Assembly: GCA_937885015.1 (NCBI GenBank)
Contig: CALAAS010000034.1
Span: 26,959 to 90,958 of the forward strand
Direction: 5' to 3'
Origin: an uncultured Clostridium sp.
Lineage (GTDB): Bacteria; Bacillota; Clostridia; Lachnospirales; Lachnospiraceae
DNA length: 64,000 bases
Shown here: one piece after another, positions 25,422-34,143 of the stretch
Layout: every line of letters begins with the position of its first letter
Position numbering within the stretch: position 1 is the stretch's first letter
Notes under the pieces: generated by a model
The model's input: the letters and a program-made list of their open reading frames with translations, nothing else
The model's database searches: none
What the model was told of the DNA's origin: nothing
Position numbers and translations under genes: made by a program

Positions 25422-26744
25422 ATGATGAAAAAGAATCAGTGGGCCAGCAAGCTAGGCTTTATCATGGCCACGGCCGGCGCGGCAGTTGGACTCGGGAATC
25501 TGTGGAAATTCCCTTATTTAATGGGAAGAAACGGGGGATTTCCCTTTCTGATTGCATATCTGTTTTTTATCGTCGTTTTGGGTATTCCGGTTATGATGAC
25601 TGAGATGTCCCTGGGGCGTAAGACACGCCATGACCCGGTTCTTGCCTATGGCGATATTCATCCCCATGCGCGGATTGTCGGTGTGTTCGGTGTGCTGGCG
25701 GCATTTATTATTCTCAGCTATTACAGTGTGATCGGAGGCTGGATTATCAAATATATTTTCAGTTATGCTCTGACCTTCGAGGCACCGGCTGACTATGTGG
25801 CATTTATCAGCAGCAACGAGACGGTACTCTGGCATTTTGTTTTCATGGCTGTAACCATTGCGGTCTGCTACTATGGAGTTGGCGGTATTGAGAAGGTCAG
25901 CAAGCTGATGATGCCGCTGCTGTTTATTTTGATGCTGGTTATTATTGTCCGCAGCGTGACGCTTCCGGGAGCCATGGAGGGACTTTCCTTCATGTTTACG
26001 CCGGATTTGACGAATTTCTCCTTCTCCTCCATCAGTGCGGCTCTGGGCCAGGTATTTTATTCTTTGAGTTTGTGTATGGGAATTACGATTACCTATGGAA
26101 GCTATCTGAGTGAAAAGGAGAATATTCCGGGAAGCTGTATGTCGGTGGCAGGCCTGGATACGGCGGTTGCGATTCTGGCGGGAATTGCGATCTTTCCGGC
26201 TGTGTTCTCTTTTGGCCTGGAGCCGGCACAGGGACCGGGATTGATTTTCGGCACCCTGCCCAAGGTATTTGCAGAGATTACAGCGGGTCCGCTGTTTGCA
26301 GTGCTGTTCTTTGTTCTGGTATTTTTTGCAGCCGTAACCAGCGCCATTGCCCTTCTGGAAGTTGTGGTTTCTTTTGCCATTGATTCTCTGGGTTGGGAGA
26401 GACGCCATGCGACGCTTCTGATTGGTGCGTTGATTTTCCTGGCGGGTATCCCCAGCGCTCTGTCCTTTGGCGCTCTGGGGGATGTGACGATCCTGAATTA
26501 CAGTGTGTTCGATTTCGTGGGCATGATTACGGATAATATACTCCTGCCTCTGGGCGGAATTACCATGTGCTATTACATTGGATGGAAATGGGGACCGGAA
26601 TATCTGGTGGAAGAGATTGAGCGGGATGGAAAAGCATTCCGTGCCAAACGTCTCTGGATTTTCTGCATTCGCTATCTGACCCCTATCATGGTTGGAATTG
26701 TAACACTGACCGGTTTTTACAATATTTATCAGGTTGTTTTCTAA
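25422..26744 (+). CDS. Sodium:neurotransmitter symporter-family transporter (NSS/LeuT type)
   Basis: 440-aa Na+-coupled amino-acid transporter. The N-terminus WASKLGFIMATAGAAVGLGNLWKFPYL is the TM1 signature with the unwound GLGNLWKFPYL ion/substrate site, and PVMMTEMSLGR ends TM2. About eleven membrane segments can be counted, as is usual for bacterial members (MhsT/TnaT type). Substrate is unknown, often aromatic or hydrophobic amino acids. It is downstream of the NhaC-like gene by 14 bp. Confidence 0.9.
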   Translation: MMKKNQWASKLGFIMATAGAAVGLGNLWKFPYLMGRNGGFPFLIAYLFFIVVLGIPVMMTEMSLGRKTRHDPVLAYGDIHPHARIVGVFGVLAAFIILSYYSVIGGWIIKYIFSYALTFEAPADYVAFISSNETVLWHFVFMAVTIAVCYYGVGGIEKVSKLMMPLLFILMLVIIVRSVTLPGAMEGLSFMFTPDLTNFSFSSISAALGQVFYSLSLCMGITITYGSYLSEKENIPGSCMSVAGLDTAVAILAGIAIFPAVFSFGLEPAQGPGLIFGTLPKVFAEITAGPLFAVLFFVLVFFAAVTSAIALLEVVVSFAIDSLGWERRHATLLIGALIFLAGIPSALSFGALGDVTILNYSVFDFVGMITDNILLPLGGITMCYYIGWKWGPEYLVEEIERDGKAFRAKRLWIFCIRYLTPIMVGIVTLTGFYNIYQVVF

Positions 26745-26786
26745 AAGAAGAACTGCTGCGTTTAATTTGAGGAAACATGTCTCCAG

Positions 26787-26815
26787 TTGACAAAATTCAG
26801 AATTGGGCGTATAAT
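26787..26815 (+). promoter_or_regulatory. Consensus sigma-70 promoter
   Basis: TTGACA (26787-26792), exact 17-bp spacer, TATAAT (26810-26815): both hexamers match consensus. It drives the DUF6465 gene, with a leader of about 55 nt and AGGAGG just before its ATG, implying very high expression. Confidence 0.9.
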
Positions 26816-26878
26816 TCCTACAATCGACATCAGAGTATGGACATAAGGATTCGATGGTTGATTTGAGGAGGATTTAAA

Positions 26879-27316
26879 ATGGCAGCAATGAAAAAAACGG
26901 ATGCGAAAACAGTGGCAGCAGAGACTGCAAAGGTTTTAGCAGAAGTGAAAGAAGTAAAAGCAGCTCCGGCGGCTGAAAAAGCAGAAGCAAAGAAGGCGCC
27001 GGCTGGAAAAGAGGCGGCTCCGGCAAAAGCTCCTGCAGCGAAGAGAGGAACGGCTTCCAAAAAGACAGCTGCTTCAGCTGCAAAAAAGGCTCCGGCGAAA
27101 AAGACAGCAGAGATAAAGGCGTCCGTATACGTACAGTATGCAGGCGGCGAGACTTCGGCAGAGGCTCTTCTGGAAGCTGCAAAGAAGGCATATATCGCAG
27201 CCGGACATAAAGAGGAAGACATTAAAACGCTGGATGTATACATAAAGCCAGAGGAGCATACGGCTTACTATGCAGTGAATGGAGAGGGTTCCGACGATTA
27301 TAAGATTGTGTACTGA
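26879..27316 (+). CDS. DUF6465 protein with histone H1-like Ala/Lys-rich tail
   Basis: 145 aa. Residues 1-80 are a low-complexity Ala/Lys/Glu/Pro region (KKAPAGKEAAPAKAPAAKRGTA...KKAPAKKTAE) like the tails of histone H1 or bacterial histone-like proteins. Residues 82-145 form a compact domain, IKASVYVQYAGGETSAEALLEAAKKAYIAAGHKEEDIKTLDVYIKPEEHTAYYAVN, matching DUF6465 in Clostridia. The tail suggests nucleic-acid or cell-wall polymer binding, but function is unknown. AGGAGG with 7-nt spacing and a perfect consensus promoter point to an abundant protein. It has its own terminator. Confidence 0.8.
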   Translation: MAAMKKTDAKTVAAETAKVLAEVKEVKAAPAAEKAEAKKAPAGKEAAPAKAPAAKRGTASKKTAASAAKKAPAKKTAEIKASVYVQYAGGETSAEALLEAAKKAYIAAGHKEEDIKTLDVYIKPEEHTAYYAVNGEGSDDYKIVY

Positions 27317-27358
27317 TGGTACGGATTCAGCGTGAAGGGAATCAAAAGTAATTGAAAT

Positions 27359-27409
27359 GCGGGGTGCTGCAAAATGAGAGTTTCTTTATTTTGCAGTACC
27401 CCGCGTTTT
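27359..27409 (+). terminator. Rho-independent terminator
   Basis: GCGGGGTGCTGCAAAAT pairs with ATTTTGCAGTACCCCGC, followed by GTTTTG. The convergent gene's stop codon (27386-27388) lies inside this hairpin. Confidence 0.88.
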
Positions 27410-27943
27410 GTCACAGACAAGTTCTGCCATTGGTGTGTTTTTCTGCAGACGGCGGATTACAGAGCAGGCGGTCAGGATGATAACGATTTCCATGGCCGCG
27501 CTGATGATGCCGGTCCGGATCCAGAGAGACAGGCAGAACAAGGCGGAGAGCAGAAGCGTCAGAACAACGGGCAGGCCTTTCTGCGGATCTTTTTTGCAGA
27601 GAGTCAGAGAGAGCTGCAGAAAACAGAAAAACAGAAGCAGAGAGGAAAAAAAGGCGGATGCCACGTGAAAAACCGCCAGAAGCGGTGCAGTTGCCGGTCG
27701 GTAGGGAAGAAGAGCAGAAACCAGAAGCAGAAATGCTGCAGCTGCCGGAATCTGCTGTTTTGTGAGAGGGCGGAGAGAGACATAGAGGTACAGGGATAGG
27801 AGAAGACACCAGAGGAGAAAGGCAGTTCGCCGCTCCGGCTGAGCTCCCAGACTGGAAAAGCTGGCGGAAAAAGGGTTTTCGCCCCAGGCCAGGAGCAAGG
27901 TAGAGCCGGGAATCAGAACGTGTGAAATAAAGGAAGTGTCCAT
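27386..27943 (-). CDS. Hypothetical integral membrane protein, 185 aa
   Basis: Not recognised. The product is very hydrophobic, with about five membrane segments (around residues 8-22, 38-55, 68-80, 88-110 and 118-165), and short charged loops such as RPLTKQQ and CKKDPQKG. The C-terminus RRLQKNTPMAELVCDKTRGTAK is cytoplasmic by the positive-inside rule. No transporter or enzyme motif is visible. GGCGGT is the only weak ribosome site before ATG 27943. Coding by this frame is supported by continuous length and hydrophobic periodicity. Confidence 0.6.
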   Translation of the reverse strand: MDTSFISHVLIPGSTLLLAWGENPFSASFSSLGAQPERRTAFLLWCLLLSLYLYVSLRPLTKQQIPAAAAFLLLVSALLPYRPATAPLLAVFHVASAFFSSLLLFFCFLQLSLTLCKKDPQKGLPVVLTLLLSALFCLSLWIRTGIISAAMEIVIILTACSVIRRLQKNTPMAELVCDKTRGTAK

Positions 27944-28026
27944 ACTATACCGCCTTTCGGATTTAGCCGCAGAGTTACTAAGAGACAGTATGGCCTGAAC
28001 AGGCCGAAATATCCAGGGGGAAAATA

Positions 28027-29478
28027 ATGGAATTACCAGTTGCGTTTAAAGACAGAATGAGGAGGATGCTGGGCGATGAAGAATATGAAGCGTTTACTGC
28101 CAGTTGCGAGAAAGAAAGGAGCCAGGGATTACGTCTGAATCTGCTGAAAACAGACGAGGCGCTTTTTTTACAGCAGACGCCTTTTTCGCTTCGGCCGATT
28201 CCATGGGCAGAGGAAGGATTTTATTATGATGCGGGAGAACGCCCAGGTCGTCATCCCTATCATGAGGCAGGCGTTTACTATATTCAGGAACCAAGTGCCA
28301 TGGCGGTTGTGTCTGTGCTGGACCCACAGCCGGGGGAAAAAATTCTGGATCTCTGTGCCGCTCCCGGCGGAAAGACCACACAGATCGCATCTCGTCTGCA
28401 GGGGAGAGGTATTCTGGTTACCAACGAGATCCATCCGGCCCGGGCTAAAATTCTTTCCCAGAATGTGGAACGGATGGGGGTAAGAAATGCAGTAGTAACC
28501 AATGAGGATTCCGGTCGGCTGTCCGGCGTATTTTGCCAGTATTTTGACGGAATTGTGGTGGATGCGCCCTGCTCCGGAGAGGGGATGTTCCGCAAGGATG
28601 AGGAGGCGGTCAGCCAGTGGAGTCCGGAAAATGTAGAGCGATGCGCCAACCGCCAGCATGAAATTCTTGACAATGCTGCTGTTATGCTGAAGCCGGGTGG
28701 ACGTATGGTGTATTCCACCTGTACCTTTGCGCCGGAGGAGAATGAGAAGACAGTCAGCCGGTTTCTGCAAAGGCATCCGGACTTCTTCCTGGAGGATGTG
28801 CCGGAGATTTCCGGATTGTCAAAAGGGGTTCCGGCCTGGGGAGAGGAAGGCGACTGGCATCTGGAACGAACCGTGAGAATCTGGCCCCATAAAACAGAAG
28901 GAGAGGGGCATTACATGGCAGTGCTCAGAAAAGACGGAGAGTGGACAAACGGCCGACAGGCTGGAAAGGGAAAGCCGGTTTCCCGAATGAAGGATAAAAA
29001 TCTTCTTGCCACCTATGAGCGCTTTTGCCGGGAGACCTTCCGGGAGCCGGAACACTGGATGCAGGGGAAAGAATTTGTTCTTTTTGGAGAACAGCTGTAT
29101 GCGATGCCGCCGGGGATGATTTCCTGCGACGGCCTGCGGGTGCTGCGGCCGGGACTCCATCTGGGAACCTTTAAAAAGAACCGGTTTGAACCGTCTCACG
29201 GACTGGCTATGGCACTGCGAGAAGAAGAGGTATGGCAGAGCCGTCGGCTAGACAGCACCGGTGAAGAGATTGCTGCCTATCTGCGGGGAGAGTCGCTGGC
29301 GGATTTTTCTGAAATAGCGCCTGATTCCAGTCGGGAATCAGGAGAGGAGGGCCAGACGATCCCAAAAGAGAAAAAGGGTTGGACTCTCATGACCGTAGAT
29401 GGCTATTCCATCGGCTGGGCCAAGCTTTCCGGCGGAATTTTGAAAAATCATTATCCAAAAGGACTTCGCCAAAATTAA
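28027..29478 (+). CDS. rsmF: RsmF/RsmB-family rRNA m5C methyltransferase
   Basis: SAM-dependent RNA cytosine-C5 methyltransferase of the NOL1/NOP2/Sun family, 483 aa. The core holds the SAM site LDLCAAPGGKTTQIAS, the motif IV catalytic segment DAPCSGEGMFRK and the motif VI STCTFAPEENE with its second cysteine. The N-terminal part (LPVAFKDRMRRMLGDEEYEAF) and the long C-terminal extension with a PUA-like region place it with RsmF/YebU-type Firmicutes enzymes rather than RsmB. The likely target is a 16S rRNA cytosine. GGGGG precedes the ATG. It ends 11 bp before the convergent pseudouridine synthase. Confidence 0.9.
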   Translation: MELPVAFKDRMRRMLGDEEYEAFTASCEKERSQGLRLNLLKTDEALFLQQTPFSLRPIPWAEEGFYYDAGERPGRHPYHEAGVYYIQEPSAMAVVSVLDPQPGEKILDLCAAPGGKTTQIASRLQGRGILVTNEIHPARAKILSQNVERMGVRNAVVTNEDSGRLSGVFCQYFDGIVVDAPCSGEGMFRKDEEAVSQWSPENVERCANRQHEILDNAAVMLKPGGRMVYSTCTFAPEENEKTVSRFLQRHPDFFLEDVPEISGLSKGVPAWGEEGDWHLERTVRIWPHKTEGEGHYMAVLRKDGEWTNGRQAGKGKPVSRMKDKNLLATYERFCRETFREPEHWMQGKEFVLFGEQLYAMPPGMISCDGLRVLRPGLHLGTFKKNRFEPSHGLAMALREEEVWQSRRLDSTGEEIAAYLRGESLADFSEIAPDSSRESGEEGQTIPKEKKGWTLMTVDGYSIGWAKLSGGILKNHYPKGLRQN

Positions 29479-29489
29479 ATTTCCTGATT

Positions 29490-30413
29490 TCAAAGGAATG
29501 GACTGTGGTAAAGGGGAATATCACGGTTCCAGAGTACGGTGAAATCATTCGGAAGCGGTGCCTCAAAAGAGAGGTTGGCCCCGGACAGGGGATGGATAAA
29601 GGAGAGGCGAAAGGAGTGGAGAGCCTGTCGCTTTATCAGACGGAAATCCGGATAATAGAGGAAGTCCCCCAGCAGCGGATGGCCGATGGCCTTCATGTGA
29701 ACCCGAATCTGGTGGGTACGTCCGGTTTCCAGCAGAAGCGAGATCAGTGAGCAGTCATTCTCCCTGTCATACTTAAGAAGGCAGTATCGGGTTGCAGCAA
29801 AATCCCCGCCTTCCGGATCAATACACCGCTCAATGACAGAACCCTCTTTCCGTCCGATGGGAAGTTCAATCCGCCCGGAGTCTTCTGGCCGTCCCGATAC
29901 GATGGCCAGATATTCCCGGCGGATTCTTTTTTCTGCTGCCTGTTTCGCGAGAAGAGAGGCGCTGAGCTTATGTTTGGCCACCAGAAGAAGACCGCTGGTA
30001 TCGCGGTCCAGGCGGTTGACAGCCCGGAAGACGAAGGGCTCTTTTTTTTGGAGAAAATACCAGGCCAGACCATTGGCCATCGTATTTTCATGATTTCCCA
30101 CAGAAGGGTGGACCGGCATGCCGGCCTCCTTATTTAAAATCATCAGGTCACTGTCCTCATAAAGAATGGATAGAGGAAGAGGAACGGGGCGGATGGATGC
30201 GGAAGAGTCCTCTTCTGTGATGGAGAGAGTCAGCTGATCTCCGTTCTGTATCCGTGTGTCTGCCCGGGCAGAAAGTCCGTTTTTCAGGATTTGTCCCGGT
30301 GCTTCCTTTAAAGTGATGAGAACGCGGCGGGAAAAGCCTTTTTGCTTTAAAAATGCGGCGATGGTCACAGGCGCCGCAAGTCCTGTTATGGTATAGGTAA
30401 GAATTCGTTTCAT
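29490..30413 (-). CDS. RluA-family RNA pseudouridine synthase
   Basis: 307 aa from ATG 30413. A short S4-like start (residues 1-65) leads to the catalytic domain with ILYEDSDLMILNKEAGMPVHPS, the catalytic motif NRLDRDTSGLLLVAK (Asp near 137), RREYLAIVSG, and the GRTHQIRVHMKAIGHPLLGD motif. It converts uridine to pseudouridine in 23S rRNA or tRNA; the exact site cannot be told. The start is chosen by homology only: there is no clear ribosome site before it, and an in-frame ATG lies upstream at 30467. It is convergent with rsmF. Confidence 0.88.
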   Translation of the reverse strand: MKRILTYTITGLAAPVTIAAFLKQKGFSRRVLITLKEAPGQILKNGLSARADTRIQNGDQLTLSITEEDSSASIRPVPLPLSILYEDSDLMILNKEAGMPVHPSVGNHENTMANGLAWYFLQKKEPFVFRAVNRLDRDTSGLLLVAKHKLSASLLAKQAAEKRIRREYLAIVSGRPEDSGRIELPIGRKEGSVIERCIDPEGGDFAATRYCLLKYDRENDCSLISLLLETGRTHQIRVHMKAIGHPLLGDFLYYPDFRLIKRQALHSFRLSFIHPLSGANLSFEAPLPNDFTVLWNRDIPLYHSPFL

Positions 30414-30530
30414 GGAAAAGAGTGTACCATGGAATAAGGCGGGTGGCAAGGAAGTCATAGCTGTCATTTACACACTTTTTTTGTCGCCTGGGTCGGTTGC
30501 GCAAAATGATAAAGGAAGGCCAGATTTCTA

Positions 30531-30559
30531 TTGACTTGATAAAAAAAACCTAGTATCAT
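30531..30559 (+). promoter_or_regulatory. Promoter of the pur cluster
   Basis: TTGACT (30531-30536), 17-bp spacer, TATCAT (30554-30559). Transcription would start near 30566, giving a leader of roughly 105 nt before purE. Confidence 0.65.
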
Positions 30560-30632
30560 TACTAATAAGTAAGCTCAATTTAATTAAATTTACTTATAAG
30601 TTGAGCTAATAAATAAGCGATAACTTAGTAAT
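30558..30632 (+). promoter_or_regulatory. Nested inverted repeats in the pur leader
   Basis: ATTACTAA (30558-30565) is complementary to TTAGTAAT (30625-30632), and inside it AGCTCAA (30572-30578) to TTGAGCT (30601-30607); AATAAGT and ACTTATA give further partial pairing. The block is almost all A/T and overlaps the -10 box at its left edge. It could be an operator or a leader RNA. It does not match a purine riboswitch core or a Bacillus PurR box as I know them. Confidence 0.5.
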
Positions 30633-30670
30633 GAAATTAAAACACACATGGAAGAGAAGGAGAATGAAAG

Positions 30671-31189
30671 ATGGCAAGAGTAGGAATTGTAATGGGCAGC
30701 GATTCAGATATGCCGGTTATGGCACAGGCAGCAGATTTCCTGGAGAAAATGGGAATTGACTACGAGATGACGATTATTTCTGCACACCGCGAACCGGACA
30801 TCTTTTTTGATTATGCAAAGTCTGCAGAGGAGAAGGGTTTCAAGGTGATTATTGCCGGTGCAGGAAAAGCGGCTCACCTTCCCGGTATGTGTGCAGCTTT
30901 GTTCCCCATGCCGGTAATCGGTATTCCCATGAAGACGTCGGATCTGGGCGGAGTAGATTCTCTGTATTCCATCGTACAGATGCCGTCCGGTATTCCGGTT
31001 GCCACCGTTGCCATCAATGGCGGTAAAAATGCGGGAATCCTGGCTGCGAAAATTCTGGCCACCTCGGATCCGGAGCTTCTGGCAAAGCTTAAAGCATACT
31101 CCGAAGAGATGAAGCAGGAGGTAGCTGGAAAGGCAGAGAAACTTTCTCAGATCGGATATAAAGAGTATACGGCTCAGATGAAGAAATAA
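30671..31189 (+). CDS. purE: N5-carboxyaminoimidazole ribonucleotide mutase PurE
   Basis: Class I PurE, 172 aa, which isomerises N5-CAIR to CAIR in purine synthesis. The GIVMGSDSDMPVM start binds the phosphate, and the SAHREPD motif holds the catalytic histidine. GAGKAAHLPGMCAALFPMPVIGIPM completes the octamer core. Class I enzymes normally need PurK, which is not in this window. AGAAGGAG precedes ATG 30671. First gene of a four-gene purine run on the + strand. Confidence 0.95.
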   Translation: MARVGIVMGSDSDMPVMAQAADFLEKMGIDYEMTIISAHREPDIFFDYAKSAEEKGFKVIIAGAGKAAHLPGMCAALFPMPVIGIPMKTSDLGGVDSLYSIVQMPSGIPVATVAINGGKNAGILAAKILATSDPELLAKLKAYSEEMKQEVAGKAEKLSQIGYKEYTAQMKK

Positions 31190-31245
31190 AATGGTTGAGA
31201 GCAGTTCGGAACGGTTACTAAAATAACATACGTTGGAGGAAAAAA

Positions 31246-32277
31246 ATGGATTACAAGAACGCCGGAGTGGATATTGAAGCGGGATATCAGTCTGTGGAGC
31301 TGATGAAGGAGCATGTGAAAAAAACGATGCGGGCAGAGGTTCTGGGAGGTCTTGGAGGCTTTTCCGGCGCATTTTCCCTGTCAAAGATTAAAGAGATGGA
31401 GGAGCCGGTGCTCCTTTCCGGTACGGATGGCTGCGGAACTAAGGTAAAGCTGGCGATCATCATGGATCAGCACGATACTATCGGAATCGATGCGGTTGCC
31501 ATGTGTGTCAATGATATTGCCTGTGCAGGAGGAGAACCTCTGTTTTTCCTGGACTACATTGCCTGTGGCAAAAATTACCCGGAAAAGATTGCATCCATCG
31601 TAAAAGGTGTGGCGGAAGGATGTCTGCAGTCGGAGGCGGCGCTGATCGGCGGAGAGACGGCAGAGCACCCGGGACTGATGCCGGAGGAGGATTATGATCT
31701 GGCTGGCTTTGCTGTGGGTGTGTGCGACCGGAAAGAGATGATTACCGGCGAACAGCTGGCAGCCGGCGATGTGCTGATCGGTATGGCCTCCACCGGCGTT
31801 CACAGTAACGGTTTTTCTCTGGTGCGCAAGGTATTTGAAAAAGAAATGACCCGAGAGGGATTAAATACCTACTATGATGAGTTGGGAAAAACACTGGGCG
31901 AGGCGCTTTTAGCCCCCACACGGATTTATGTGAAGGCTTTGAAGGCAGTGAAGGCGGCCGGCGTGACGGTAAAGGCCTGCAGTCATATTACGGGAGGCGG
32001 CTTCTATGAGAACGTTCCGCGTATGTTAAAAGAAGGTACTCATGCAGTCATCCGGAAAGACAGCTACGAGATTCCGCCGATTTTCGGTCTCATGGCAAAG
32101 AAGGGTGAGATTGCGGAGCAGATGATGTACAATACCTTCAATATGGGCCTGGGTATGATTGTGGCTGTGGCACCGGAGGACGTGGAGAAAACCATGGAGG
32201 CCATGCGTTCTGCAGGGGATGTTCCTTATGTGGTGGGTTCTATTGAAGCAGGAGAAAAGGGAGTAACCTTATGCTAA
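31246..32277 (+). CDS. purM: Phosphoribosylformylglycinamidine cyclo-ligase PurM
   Basis: AIR synthetase, 343 aa, ATP-dependent closure of FGAM to AIR. Conserved stretches: KNAGVDIEAG, LLSGTDGCGTKVKLA, GIDAVAMCVNDIACAGGEPLFFLDYIA, GGETAEHPGLM, and the late ITGGGFYENVPRML. Full length for the family. It lies 56 bp after purE, with TTGGAGGAAAAA before the ATG, and its end overlaps purN by 7 bp. Confidence 0.96.
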   Translation: MDYKNAGVDIEAGYQSVELMKEHVKKTMRAEVLGGLGGFSGAFSLSKIKEMEEPVLLSGTDGCGTKVKLAIIMDQHDTIGIDAVAMCVNDIACAGGEPLFFLDYIACGKNYPEKIASIVKGVAEGCLQSEAALIGGETAEHPGLMPEEDYDLAGFAVGVCDRKEMITGEQLAAGDVLIGMASTGVHSNGFSLVRKVFEKEMTREGLNTYYDELGKTLGEALLAPTRIYVKALKAVKAAGVTVKACSHITGGGFYENVPRMLKEGTHAVIRKDSYEIPPIFGLMAKKGEIAEQMMYNTFNMGLGMIVAVAPEDVEKTMEAMRSAGDVPYVVGSIEAGEKGVTLC

Positions 32278-32864
32278 ACATTGTAGTTATGGTGTCTGGC
32301 GGAGGCACCAATCTGCAGGCGATTCTGGATGCTGTTGACCGTGGTGAAATCCGGAATACCAGAATTTCCGCAGTTATCAGCAACAATGAAGGGGCCTATG
32401 CCATTGAGCGGGCCAAAGAGCACGGGATTCCGGCTTATGTGGTTACGCCAAAAGCCTATGAAAACAGGGAGGCTTTTAATGAGGCGCTTCTGGGCACAGT
32501 TAATGCCTGCAGTCCGGATCTCATTGTGCTGGCCGGTTTTCTGGTTAAGATTCCGGAGGCCATGGTGGAGCAGTATGAGCGGCGGATTATCAATATCCAT
32601 CCGTCCCTGATTCCTGCTTTTTGCGGTGTGGGTTATTACGGGCTGAAGGTGCATGAGGCCGCCCTGGCCCGCGGCGTAAAGCTGACGGGCGCTACGGTGC
32701 ATTATGTGGATCGGGGAATGGATACAGGCCCCATTATTCTTCAGAAGGCGGTGGAGGTGCTGCCGGGGGATACTCCCCAGGTGCTGCAGCGCCGCGTAAT
32801 GGAGCAGGCGGAGTGGGTAATTCTGCCAAAGGCCATTGATATGATTGCAAATGGAGAGGTTTAA
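32271..32864 (+). CDS. purN: Phosphoribosylglycinamide formyltransferase PurN
   Basis: Transfers the formyl group of 10-formyl-THF to GAR, 197 aa. MVSGGGTNLQAILDA binds the phosphoribosyl part; IINIHPSLIPAFCGVGYYG carries the catalytic Asn-His pair, and HYVDRGMDTGPIILQ the catalytic Asp. The ATG overlaps the purM end by 7 bp, which indicates translational coupling. The purD ribosome site lies in its last codons. Confidence 0.96.
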   Translation: MLNIVVMVSGGGTNLQAILDAVDRGEIRNTRISAVISNNEGAYAIERAKEHGIPAYVVTPKAYENREAFNEALLGTVNACSPDLIVLAGFLVKIPEAMVEQYERRIINIHPSLIPAFCGVGYYGLKVHEAALARGVKLTGATVHYVDRGMDTGPIILQKAVEVLPGDTPQVLQRRVMEQAEWVILPKAIDMIANGEV

Positions 32865-32868
32865 AGCG

Positions 32869-34143
32869 ATGAAGATTTTGATTGTGGGCGGAGGCGGTCG
32901 GGAACATGCCATTGCATGGAAGCTGGCCCAGAGTCCCAGGGTAGATAAATTATACTGTGCACCGGGAAATGCGGGGATTGCACAGGTGGCAGAGTGTGTG
33001 GAGATCGGCGTGATGGAGTTTGATCGCCTGGTGGACTTTGCCAGAGAGAAGGAAATTGATCTGACGGTGGTGGCTCCGGATGATCCTCTGGCAGCCGGTG
33101 CGGTGGACGCCTTTGAAGCAGCGGGTCTCCGGGCCTTCGGACCCAGAGCAAATGCGGCGATTTTAGAGGGATCCAAGGCTTTTTCCAAGGATTTGATGAA
33201 AAAATACGGGATTCCCACAGCTGGTTATGAGACGTTTAACTCTCCGGAAGCAGCTCTTCAGTATCTGGAGACGGCTTCCATGCCCATCGTGCTGAAGGCG
33301 GACGGTCTGGCTCTTGGAAAGGGAGTTCTCATCTGCCAGACCAGAGAAGAGGCGAGAGAGGGCGTGAAAACTCTGATGCTGGACAAACAGTTCGGCTCCG
33401 CGGGAGACCGGATTGTGGTGGAAGAGTTTATGACCGGCCGGGAAGTGTCGGTACTGTCCTTTGTGGATGGGAAGACCATCCGAATCATGACATCTGCCCA
33501 GGATCACAAGCGGGCAAAGGATGGCGATCAGGGTCTGAATACCGGTGGAATGGGAACGTTTTCTCCCAGTCCATTCTATACAGAGGAAGTGGATGCTTTC
33601 TGCCGGGAACACATTTATCAGAAGACAGTGGACGCCATGCGTGCCGAGGGACGGGAGTTTAAGGGGATTATTTTCTTTGGACTGATGCTGACAGAGAAAG
33701 GGCCGAAGGTTCTGGAATATAATGCCCGTTTTGGCGATCCGGAAACTCAGGTGGTGCTTCCGCGGATGAAAAATGACCTGGTGGATCTCTTTGAGGCCTG
33801 CATGGATGGAACCCTGGATCAGGTAGAACTGGAATTTGAGGACAATGCTGCAGTCTGTGTGGTACTGGCATCGGACGGTTATCCAGAGCACTACGAAAAA
33901 GGATTTGTGATCAATGGTCTGGAGCGGTTTGACCAGGAGGATGGATACTATGTTTTCCACGCCGGGAGCAAATTCAATGCAGATGGAAAAATTGTGACGA
34001 ATGGCGGCCGTGTTCTTGGAGTAACAGCCAAAGGGAAAGATTTGAAAGAGGCCCGTGCCAATGCTTACAAGGCCACAGAATGGGTGGAGTTTGAAAATAA
34101 ATACATGCGCCACGATATTGGAAAGGCCATCGACGAGTGTTAA
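32869..34143 (+). CDS. purD: Phosphoribosylamine-glycine ligase PurD
   Basis: GAR synthetase, an ATP-grasp ligase of 424 aa. The N-domain starts MKILIVGGGGREHAIAWKLAQSP; the ATP-grasp part has VLKADGLALGKGV, EEFMTGREVSVLSFVDG, the family signature TGGMGTFSPSP, and EYNARFGDPETQ as the metal site. ATG 32869 is selected because GGAGAGG lies just upstream; the first methionine at 32845 falls inside purN. It ends the purE-M-N-D unit, followed by a terminator-like hairpin and a repeat-rich region. Confidence 0.95.
   Translation: MKILIVGGGGREHAIAWKLAQSPRVDKLYCAPGNAGIAQVAECVEIGVMEFDRLVDFAREKEIDLTVVAPDDPLAAGAVDAFEAAGLRAFGPRANAAILEGSKAFSKDLMKKYGIPTAGYETFNSPEAALQYLETASMPIVLKADGLALGKGVLICQTREEAREGVKTLMLDKQFGSAGDRIVVEEFMTGREVSVLSFVDGKTIRIMTSAQDHKRAKDGDQGLNTGGMGTFSPSPFYTEEVDAFCREHIYQKTVDAMRAEGREFKGIIFFGLMLTEKGPKVLEYNARFGDPETQVVLPRMKNDLVDLFEACMDGTLDQVELEFEDNAAVCVVLASDGYPEHYEKGFVINGLERFDQEDGYYVFHAGSKFNADGKIVTNGGRVLGVTAKGKDLKEARANAYKATEWVEFENKYMRHDIGKAIDEC

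Noticed and set aside
30558..30632. Purine riboswitch before purE
   Set aside because: The conserved loop bases and three-way junction of the purine riboswitch are not visible; only nested AT stems are.
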